The position numbers were made by a program, and so were the translations under genes. From positions 35,612-49,327 of the forward strand of contig MHFL01000049.1 of NCBI GenBank assembly GCA_001804165.1: a stretch of 13,716 bases of DNA. Reading direction: 5' to 3'. The notes under the pieces were generated by a model. It ran no database searches. It saw only the letters and a program-made list of their open reading frames with translations, and was not told the DNA's origin. The DNA is from Omnitrophica bacterium RIFCSPLOWO2_01_FULL_45_10. GTDB lineage: Bacteria > Omnitrophota > Gorgyraeia > 2-01-FULL-45-10. Positions 1 to 6,041 of the stretch are shown one piece after another (the first letter of the stretch is position 1; every line of letters starts with the position of its first letter).

Positions 1-560
1 TCGCGGTATTTAGTGTTAAAGCATGCCAGCCATAACCCTGCCCCGAATGAGGCGGCACAAGCCATCATAAAGAAAAAGGGGAGAAAAAAAATCCGTCCGG
101 AAGGAATAAATCTATACCAGACCATAAGAAAAGACAGGATTACAAGCGATATCAGAAAATCGAGCATGCTTACGATGATCGCGCTCGTTGGTATGATTAT
201 GCGGGGAAAATAGACCTTCAAAATCAGATTGGCGTTGTTTATCAGGCTATCACTCGCTTCGCTTAGAGAGGTCGCAAAAAATTGCCACGGAAGCATTGCC
301 GAAAAGACCAATATTGGATAAGGAACTCCGTTTGAGGGAAGTTTGGCGATCTTCCCAAATAGAATCGTGAAAACCACCATGGTCAGGACCGGACGGATGA
401 CGCTCCATGCGATGCCGATGGTTGTCTGTTTATATCGCACTAAGATGTCGCGCCAGGAAAGGAAATAAAATAATTCCCTATAACGCCATATGTCTTTCCA
501 GTAGCGGCGTTCGGCGCGGCCGGGCTCTATGACCAGATCGTATTGCTGCTGAAGGTACAT
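1..560 (-). CDS. ABC-2 type polysaccharide export permease (Wzm/TagG-like), 3'-truncated
   Basis: This is the membrane subunit of an ABC transporter that moves a lipid-linked polysaccharide across the inner membrane. About 186 N-terminal residues are visible, and the C-terminal part lies beyond position 1. The ATG at 560 is directly preceded by an in-frame TAG (563-561), so no longer start is possible. The sequence carries family hallmarks: an amphipathic start with VIEPGR, then YRELFYFLSWRDILVRYKQT (around residues 27-46), GIAWSVIRPVLTMVVFTILFG (first membrane span), a second hydrophobic segment around PILVFSAMLPWQFF, and LWLACFNTKYRD near the cut end. The matching ATPase (Wzt-like) is expected just downstream, outside the window. 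No strong ribosome-binding site is seen (TTTTGGATAATAG precedes the ATG). Family assignment is confident; the exported glycan is unknown. Confidence 0.9.
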   Translation of the reverse strand, partial: MYLQQQYDLVIEPGRAERRYWKDIWRYRELFYFLSWRDILVRYKQTTIGIAWSVIRPVLTMVVFTILFGKIAKLPSNGVPYPILVFSAMLPWQFFATSLSEASDSLINNANLILKVYFPRIIIPTSAIIVSMLDFLISLVILSFLMVWYRFIPSGRIFFLPFFFMMACAASFGAGLWLACFNTKYR

Positions 561-605
561 CTATTATCCAAAAGAAGTAATTGCTTTGGCTGAACTCTGT
601 GAAAA

Positions 606-614
606 TTATCCACA
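606..614 (+). promoter_or_regulatory. Perfect DnaA-box-like 9-mer between HD-GYP 1 and the ABC permease
   Basis: The 9-mer TTATCCACA matches the classical DnaA box and lies in the 96-nt intergenic gap. It is a single copy with no AT-rich unwinding region or neighbouring boxes, so it is not an origin. It could be a DnaA regulatory site or a chance match; a 9-mer is expected about 0.1 times in a window this size. Confidence 0.2.
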
Positions 615-621
615 ATGCAGG

Positions 622-639
622 AACCTTTATAATAAGGTT
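622..639. repeat. Short inverted repeat (6-bp stem, 6-nt loop) downstream of HD-GYP 1
   Basis: AACCTT at 622-627 and AAGGTT at 634-639 are perfect inverted arms around TATAAT. It sits about 20 nt past the stop codon of the HD-GYP 1 gene, where a terminator would be expected. The stem is short and AT-rich, and no T-run follows it on the minus strand, so a rho-independent terminator is not supported. It may be a weak hairpin or coincidental. Confidence 0.25.
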
Positions 640-656
640 GCGCTTTACTCTTTCAT

Positions 657-1835
657 TTAGATTTTTTCTCTTACGCCATTCTTAATATAGACGGCTGATT
701 GAGCGGCTAAATCAAGCAGTTTGGTTTCCTTTGGTTTTTCACCATCGTCGTCGCGGATTATCCGTACCACAGGACGCGCAGGATTATCGTTGTTGAGTTT
801 TATGACTTCGGCGGTCTCTCTGGTATTCAACTCCACAAGGCTCCCTATAGGATAAATGCCTATTCTTTCGATTAAAATTTTTATTATTTTATATTCAAAG
901 GTATTTTTATTAACTATGATTTCCCTCAATGCTTCAACAGGCAGGAAACTTACGCGATGCGGCCTCAAATGCACCAAGGCTTCGAATACCGAGACTAAAC
1001 CAACTATCTTCGCGTATTCATGAATGAATTCGCCTTTTAGGCCCCTTGGATAACCGGAACCGTTTACACGTTCATGATGTTGATAAGAGACCGCGATGAC
1101 CGCGTCGCTTAACCCGTCGATATTTTTTAAGATTTGGGTTCCGAACAAGACGTGATTTTTTACCACTTCGCGTTCTTTGAAAGTCAATGCTCGGGGTTGT
1201 GCGGCTAACGCAAGATACTTTGTCATCCCTATGTCATGGAGAAGCGCGGAAGCTCCCAGTCCTATTAACTCAGACCGCTGATAGCCCATACCGATTCCCA
1301 CTACTATAGAGTAAATACAACTACTTACCAAATGGCCATACAGGTAATCCACATCTCCGGCATTTTTGATTAGGGCCGGCCGCAATATCTTCTCATCGCC
1401 AAGGCCTAATGCATCAACTATCTTCTCGCATTTCTGCATAATCTTATCGCTATCAATCGTCTCATAATCGACATCATCGCAAAACAGTTCTCTTAGTAAA
1501 GATTCGACCTCATCATATAACCCTACCCCGTCCTCTTCTATCTTTAAGACGGTTTCGGGCTTAAGTCTTACAAGCCCAGAGATCCTGATCTCGGGCTTCA
1601 AATATTTCCCTTCTTTTCCTTTTTCATATTTAACTATGTTAGAGTAATATGCTTTGTCAGAATCTTCCTTTTGGGGCTTAACGGAAGGAGGGGGCAAATG
1701 GGCTAAGAGCGCTTTTTGCGGACGCATTAAAGGAAATTGCAGCGTCTTTATCGACGATGCCTTGCCGCGTTCGGATGCCGATCGCTCCTTTTCCTTTTCT
1801 CCCACATTTTTAAGGATATCGGACATCCTAACCAT
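657..1835 (-). CDS. HD-GYP domain protein 1 (cyclic-di-GMP phosphodiesterase-like, degenerate)
   Basis: A 392-residue cytoplasmic HD-GYP protein. The family hydrolyses cyclic-di-GMP with a di- or tri-iron centre. No transmembrane or recognisable sensor domain is seen. Residues 1-70 are charged and low in complexity; the HD-GYP domain covers roughly 160-310, and a C-terminal extension rich in PVVRIIRDDDG runs to the end. Visible landmarks are H168, HD at 200-201, H228, HH at 253-254 and GYP at 261-263. Several usual residues are changed: the HDxGK lysine is Met, the Asp of HHERxDG is Asn258, and the ADxYDA-type motif reads VSVFEA (281-286), so a metal-ligand Asp is Ser282. Catalysis may therefore be weakened or lost, leaving a binding or scaffold role. 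The start at 1835 gives M-x-R-M-x-DIL, shared with the paralogue at 4112-5227; an in-frame ATG at 1826 is an alternative. It begins 5 nt after ATPase 1 ends, so the two are probably co-translated. Confidence 0.88.
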   Translation of the reverse strand: MVRMSDILKNVGEKEKERSASERGKASSIKTLQFPLMRPQKALLAHLPPPSVKPQKEDSDKAYYSNIVKYEKGKEGKYLKPEIRISGLVRLKPETVLKIEEDGVGLYDEVESLLRELFCDDVDYETIDSDKIMQKCEKIVDALGLGDEKILRPALIKNAGDVDYLYGHLVSSCIYSIVVGIGMGYQRSELIGLGASALLHDIGMTKYLALAAQPRALTFKEREVVKNHVLFGTQILKNIDGLSDAVIAVSYQHHERVNGSGYPRGLKGEFIHEYAKIVGLVSVFEALVHLRPHRVSFLPVEALREIIVNKNTFEYKIIKILIERIGIYPIGSLVELNTRETAEVIKLNNDNPARPVVRIIRDDDGEKPKETKLLDLAAQSAVYIKNGVREKI

Positions 1836-1840
1836 GGTTA

Positions 1841-2680
1841 TTACAAAATACCTATCTTTTCTTCTATTTCGATCGGCGATTCTTCCAAGTCGTCAGCGAC
1901 TTCTATGATTATATTTTTATCAATCCTATCCGCCGTTCCTCCACAACCCACTAATAAGGCCATATCACATATATTATTGATTCTTCTGGGTATTCCTCCC
2001 GAAAATCTGTAGATCTCGATTAGCGCGTCTTCATTAAACACATCCGTTATCGCCCCGGCCACCTTTAACCGATGCTGCACATATCCTTTCGTCTCATTCT
2101 GGGAAAGCGCCTTGAGGTGATACCTCACCGCTAATCGTTGTCTCAATTGAGGCAGGCCATTTATCCTTTCTTTCAGTTCTGGTTGGCCTAAAAGGATGAG
2201 TGTAAGAAGAAAACTATCGTTTAACTGAAAGTTCAAGAGGAGCCGCAATTCCTCAAAGCCGTTTTCGTCAGGTATGGCCTGGGCCTCATCTACGACAATT
2301 ACGGTATTCTTATTCTCATCTTTCTTTCTGTATAAAATTTCATTAAGGGCGTGGAGAAGGTCTGTCTTTGAGGTTAAAGAAGATACTGTGCCGCCTAATT
2401 GATATATGATCTCTCTTATAAGTTCTAATTCCGGCAATCTCGGATTGAAGACGATGGCAGTCTGATATCGCTCATCCGACAGTTCTTTCAAAAGAACCCT
2501 GCTCAAGAGGGTCTTGCCGCTTCCATATTCACCGGTAAGGATGCCCGCGCCCTTCCGCTCCTTAATGACGTAGAGCATCCTCGACAAGGCCTCTTCGTGC
2601 CTCGGAGAGGAATAGAGGAAACGCGGATTCGGCGCGTTCTCAAACGGCTTCTCTTTCAACTTCCAATATTCTTCGTACAT
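1841..2680 (-). CDS. ExeA/GspA-like AAA+ ATPase 1 (exosortase/EPS-locus type)
   Basis: A 279-residue AAA+ ATPase resembling GspA/ExeA and the ATPases of exosortase-associated EPS loci. The N-terminus MYEEYWKLKEKPF...P.PRFLY is the family signature. Walker A is GEYGSGKT (50-57), Walker B VIVVDEAQ (127-134), a sensor-1 region LLGQPEL (163-169), and a sensor-2-like GGIPRRIN (228-235). Unlike ExeA, it has no transmembrane helix or peptidoglycan-binding domain, so it is likely cytosolic or peripheral. It is the closest relative in the window of the ATPase at 5211-6041 (35 of the first 50 residues identical without gaps). It follows the polymerase gene by 16 nt and precedes HD-GYP 1 by 5 nt. The role is presumed to be energising or remodelling the polysaccharide assembly complex; the substrate is unknown. 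Confidence 0.88.
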   Translation of the reverse strand: MYEEYWKLKEKPFENAPNPRFLYSSPRHEEALSRMLYVIKERKGAGILTGEYGSGKTLLSRVLLKELSDERYQTAIVFNPRLPELELIREIIYQLGGTVSSLTSKTDLLHALNEILYRKKDENKNTVIVVDEAQAIPDENGFEELRLLLNFQLNDSFLLTLILLGQPELKERINGLPQLRQRLAVRYHLKALSQNETKGYVQHRLKVAGAITDVFNEDALIEIYRFSGGIPRRINNICDMALLVGCGGTADRIDKNIIIEVADDLEESPIEIEEKIGIL

Positions 2681-2696
2681 ACTATATCAGCCTGTT

Positions 2697-4073
2697 TTAA
2701 CCTTGCTCGGCCGCCAAACCCTCTTCTTCCAGAATAAGCCGTGGCAGCGATAAAACGATCGCGGCAATGAACCAGAATGGTTCCATTATGCGGATTATTA
2801 TAAAAGTGTTTGTGCTGAGAGCGTGAAACAGAAGGCCTATGAAGCCCGCCAAAAATCCTACAGTCAAGCCAAATCCAAAATCGTTCGACTTTATTCTCTG
2901 TGTATTAAAGACGGCCTTCGCCATCTGAAAAAGTTTGGACAGAACACGCGCAAACAGAAATAATCCTAATAAGCCGACTTCGGTCAGTGTCGAAAAAAAC
3001 TGGCTGTCGATGAAAAACTTGCCGGCTCCATGGCCCCATATAGGGCTCTTCGGCAATTTTTCAAATAGCACGCCTTTCCAACTCTCTATGCGGGCCTGAG
3101 GAGACTCCTCCCATTTCAAATGGACCCCTTCCGTTGTCTTTTTCGCTACGACAGTAGTCATTATTCTACTTCTTATCATGTTAGGCATGAAGATTATCAT
3201 CATGACGAAAATAATACTCATCGCGTATATGAGGACTAACCTTCTCGAAAAAAATAGAAAACCAAACATCATGGGCAGAAGGGCCAGATAAGAACCGCGT
3301 GACAACGAATATAAGAACGCCCTGCCTAAAAGAATTATGAGCCCTCCTAAAAATACGCGCAAGGGCACTGAGGGCGTAGTTAATAGAATGCCGCCTGAAA
3401 TGGCGAGCATAAAAATAGCATAGCCCCCGAGCGTTCCGGATTCGCCGCCCCCTTTTCTCTCTACGGGCGGGCTTGCCCTAAAGAAAGTGGTGCCTTTTTC
3501 TATTTCTTTCCCGATAAAGGTATTAACGTGCAGGCCTACCATTAACGCCGTCGCAAGAAAGACTGCGACGAGCATTTTTGATTGGCCTAAACTTTTCAGG
3601 TTGTCTCTCACCATCAGAAATAATAGAAAATATTCCAAGTACTTGATGATACAAAAAAAACTATGTCTTAGGTCGATCACGCTGAAAAAAGCGGCGAATA
3701 AAGAGGATATTACGCATATGAGTATGTATAAAAAAAACGGTTTTGTGAGAGGCGTCTTAAACACGTCGGCTATATTTTTTGTGAGGGCGGTTCTTATAAA
3801 CCATGCCAGAATTATTATCAAAAGGATGAGGTCTTCTATTCTTATCGTTATCTCTCTGGACGTTGTTTGCCCTACGATAATTTCCGGAGAGAAAAGCATC
3901 GAAGCAATAATAATGACTAAACCGATATTCGCGTTTATCAAAGTCGTGATAACTATTAGCAGAAAAAAGAGGAGCCCTAGGGCCTTAATATCAAACGAGG
4001 TCCTTATTGTGAAAAAACTTACAAGAAGGGCTACAAGTAAAGTGATGAAAATTAAAAGATTGTCTTTCTTCAT
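2697..4073 (-). CDS. O-antigen polymerase/ligase-like membrane protein (Wzy/WaaL family)
   Basis: A 458-residue polytopic inner-membrane protein with about ten to twelve hydrophobic segments, of the O-antigen ligase/polymerase family that joins or transfers lipid-linked glycan units on the periplasmic side. Supporting motifs are SRGSYLAL (258-265) after a hydrophobic segment, a large periplasmic-type loop (about 300-345) with a conserved Arg/Trp region (ARIESWKG), the WGHGAGKF motif (346-353), and STLTEVGLLGL (361-371), which resembles the family signature leading into the next helix. Within the family, polymerase and ligase cannot be told apart from sequence alone; its place between Wza/Wzc-type genes favours polymerase. 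It begins 38 nt after HD-GYP 2 and has no clear ribosome-binding site, so it may depend on upstream translation. Confidence 0.82.
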   Translation of the reverse strand: MKKDNLLIFITLLVALLVSFFTIRTSFDIKALGLLFFLLIVITTLINANIGLVIIIASMLFSPEIIVGQTTSREITIRIEDLILLIIILAWFIRTALTKNIADVFKTPLTKPFFLYILICVISSLFAAFFSVIDLRHSFFCIIKYLEYFLLFLMVRDNLKSLGQSKMLVAVFLATALMVGLHVNTFIGKEIEKGTTFFRASPPVERKGGGESGTLGGYAIFMLAISGGILLTTPSVPLRVFLGGLIILLGRAFLYSLSRGSYLALLPMMFGFLFFSRRLVLIYAMSIIFVMMIIFMPNMIRSRIMTTVVAKKTTEGVHLKWEESPQARIESWKGVLFEKLPKSPIWGHGAGKFFIDSQFFSTLTEVGLLGLFLFARVLSKLFQMAKAVFNTQRIKSNDFGFGLTVGFLAGFIGLLFHALSTNTFIIIRIMEPFWFIAAIVLSLPRLILEEEGLAAEQG

Positions 4074-4111
4074 GGCATTGGGCTAAAAAACATTCCTGAT
4101 TTTTTGTCGCG

Positions 4112-5227
4112 CTATATCGAACCCTTGATTGACGGAAAATCCTGCCTGGATAGGTCTATAACGCTCGATTGTTTGACCGGCTCTCCGTCAGCGTCCCGAA
4201 GGATCATCACCACCGGCCTTAAGGGTGAACCCGGTTGGACGCTGATAACCCTCGCGATTTCATCCGTTTCTAATATCACAATGCTTCCTACGGGATACAC
4301 GGACATCTTATTTATGAATAATTTTATAACACCGGAATCAAAATTATTCTTGAGCGAGCCCAACAGAAATCTAACCGCGTTATGCGCGTTCAACGCGGCG
4401 CGGTGAGGCCTTTTGTGCGTTATCGCCTCGTACGTATCCGCGAGCGCGAGTATCTTGGCATAGGCGTTAATCTTGTCCGCCTTCATGCCTTTAGGATAAC
4501 CGCTTCCGTCTATCCTCTCATGATGCTGACGTATAGTCTCTTTGACAACTTCGCTGAACGTTCCGACTCTATCGACAACGGCCAAACTATTTTGTATATG
4601 CGTCTTGACCAAACCGTGTTCCTCATCCGTCAATTTCCGAGATTGAGCGGCGATCTCCCTTAAGGCATCCATTCCCACGTCATGGAATATGCTCGATAAA
4701 CCGATATGGCTAAGCCGCGACTTGTTAAATCCCATATTCAACCCGATGATCGAAGACAGGATAACGACATTAACGATGTGATGCGGTAGGTAATATTCCT
4801 CAACTCTATCGTCATAAATGTTTGTCAATATGCTGTCTCCCAAAACTAATTGATTGAAAAGATCGTCCAGAAGACCATATAACTTATCCATATAAACGCT
4901 TAAATCTTCCCGCGTTCTTATCTTCACCAAGAGGGTCTTTAGGGTCTCTACCGCCTTTTCATATATATCTTTCGCCTTTTCCTGATTATCTACGCCGTGT
5001 TTTCTCACCTCAGCAATAAGTTTTTTCGAGACAAGAGAATGGTCTTCTGGTTTCTTCTCATCTTCGATTTTAGTCATCATATCTTGTTTGGGAAAACTTA
5101 CGGGCGGTTCAGGAGATTTCGACGGCGGGATATCTATATCTTTCTTCTCGTCTTTTTCTTCCACCTTCTCCGCGTCTTCATCGGGCTTTTCTTCTTTACC
5201 TCTTAAGATATCAAACATTCTTGGCAT
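4112..5227 (-). CDS. HD-GYP domain protein 2 (probable cyclic-di-GMP phosphodiesterase)
   Basis: A 371-residue HD-GYP protein, paralogous to the one at 657-1835. Residues 1-65 are extremely charged (Glu/Lys/Asp/Pro-rich) and probably disordered. The HD-GYP domain runs from about 140 to 280: H149/H150, HD at 182-183, H210, HH at 235-236, HHERIDGSGYP (235-245) and LADTYEA with D264. Unlike copy 1 it keeps the Asp of HHERxDG and the metal-ligand Asp, so activity is plausible; only the HDxGK lysine is replaced, by Met186. A C-terminal extension (about 310-371) with YPVGSIV and PVVMILRDADGEP is common in this family. The frame overlaps the upstream ATPase 2 gene by 17 nt. GGAG lies about 10 nt before the ATG at 5227, supporting that start over the internal ATG at 5218, which would itself overlap the ATPase stop. 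Confidence 0.88.
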   Translation of the reverse strand: MPRMFDILRGKEEKPDEDAEKVEEKDEKKDIDIPPSKSPEPPVSFPKQDMMTKIEDEKKPEDHSLVSKKLIAEVRKHGVDNQEKAKDIYEKAVETLKTLLVKIRTREDLSVYMDKLYGLLDDLFNQLVLGDSILTNIYDDRVEEYYLPHHIVNVVILSSIIGLNMGFNKSRLSHIGLSSIFHDVGMDALREIAAQSRKLTDEEHGLVKTHIQNSLAVVDRVGTFSEVVKETIRQHHERIDGSGYPKGMKADKINAYAKILALADTYEAITHKRPHRAALNAHNAVRFLLGSLKNNFDSGVIKLFINKMSVYPVGSIVILETDEIARVISVQPGSPLRPVVMILRDADGEPVKQSSVIDLSRQDFPSIKGSI

Positions 5228-6041
5228 AGATTGACGGCTCCATATTTAAATCTTTAATAACCCGTTCCGATAACTGCCTATCGATGATCTTCGCCTCTTG
5301 TCCAAAACCTATCAATAAACACATGTCGCAAACATTATTTATTTTCCTCGGCAGCCCTTCGGAATAATTATAGATCACTTCGAACGCTTCTTTATTAAAT
5401 ATCTCGTTTTTTGCGCCCGCGACCGAGAGGCGATGTTTTATATACGTCTCCATCTCATTCTTGTCGAGGCCTGACAGATGATATTTTATGCCGAGCCGCT
5501 GCTGCAGTTGTGGAATGGAGTTGACCATAACCAATAATTCAGGCTGCCCTATCAATACCAATGTGATAAGAAATTTGTCATTTAATTGAAAATTCAAGAA
5601 TAGCCGTATCTCTTCCAGCGTCTCTTTATTCTTTATTATCTGCGCCTCGTCTATCAATATCAGCGTCTTTTTGCCTTCATTAAAATTTTTATAAATTACA
5701 TCCTGCATGATATGCAAAAGTTGCGGCTTCGGCCCCCTTACGTGCTCGTTCTTCAACTGATAGATTATCTCTTGAATGAATTGAGTGGGGCTGAGCTGTG
5801 GATGGATTATGAGCGCGACCTCATAAATCTTATTCTTTACCAATTCGTCTATAATTATTCTGCTAAGAATAGTTTTGCCCGACCCGTATTCCCCTGTCAG
5901 CATCGCCGCGCCCTTCTCCTCCTTAATGGCATAGAGAAGACGCATCAGCGCCTCTTCGTGCTTTTTGGAATAATACATGAAGCGGGGGTCGGGAGTATTC
6001 TCAAAAGGTTTTTCCGTTAAACCCCAATAATTCTCATACAT
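5211..6041 (-). CDS. ExeA/GspA-like AAA+ ATPase 2 (exosortase/EPS-locus type)
   Basis: A 276-residue AAA+ ATPase of the same family as the one at 1841-2680. Walker A is GEYGSGKT (50-57), Walker B LILIDEAQ (127-134), then LIGQPEL (163-169) and GLPRKIN (229-235). The start MYENYWGLTEKPF matches family starts. It overlaps the 3' end of the upstream BY-kinase gene by 8 nt (ATGTATGA), and the purine-rich stretch AAAGGAAAGGGCGGCGG just before the ATG doubles as the ribosome-binding region. Its own end overlaps HD-GYP 2 by 17 nt. This tight coupling suggests stoichiometric production with the kinase and HD-GYP 2. No membrane helix is visible; a role in energising or positioning the export machinery is inferred. 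Confidence 0.88.
   Translation of the reverse strand: MYENYWGLTEKPFENTPDPRFMYYSKKHEEALMRLLYAIKEEKGAAMLTGEYGSGKTILSRIIIDELVKNKIYEVALIIHPQLSPTQFIQEIIYQLKNEHVRGPKPQLLHIMQDVIYKNFNEGKKTLILIDEAQIIKNKETLEEIRLFLNFQLNDKFLITLVLIGQPELLVMVNSIPQLQQRLGIKYHLSGLDKNEMETYIKHRLSVAGAKNEIFNKEAFEVIYNYSEGLPRKINNVCDMCLLIGFGQEAKIIDRQLSERVIKDLNMEPSIYAKNV

Noticed and set aside
13..213. A 66-codon plus-strand frame at the window edge
   Set aside because: The minus strand encodes the ABC-2 permease with family motifs in the same bases.
606..614. Replication origin at the DnaA-like 9-mer
   Set aside because: Only one box, no AT-rich unwinding region and no dnaA/dnaN or parA neighbours.
622..639. Inverted repeat as a rho-independent terminator for the EPS operon
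   Set aside because: The stem is only 6 bp, AT-rich, and no T-run follows on the minus strand.
3487..4086. A 199-codon open frame on the plus strand
   Set aside because: It is antisense to the polymerase, whose membrane segments and motifs are clear; its basic translation is typical of a shadow frame.
4074..4111. A-run and T-run pair as a terminator between HD-GYP 2 and the polymerase
   Set aside because: The stem would be only A:T pairs with no GC core, and the genes appear to be co-transcribed.
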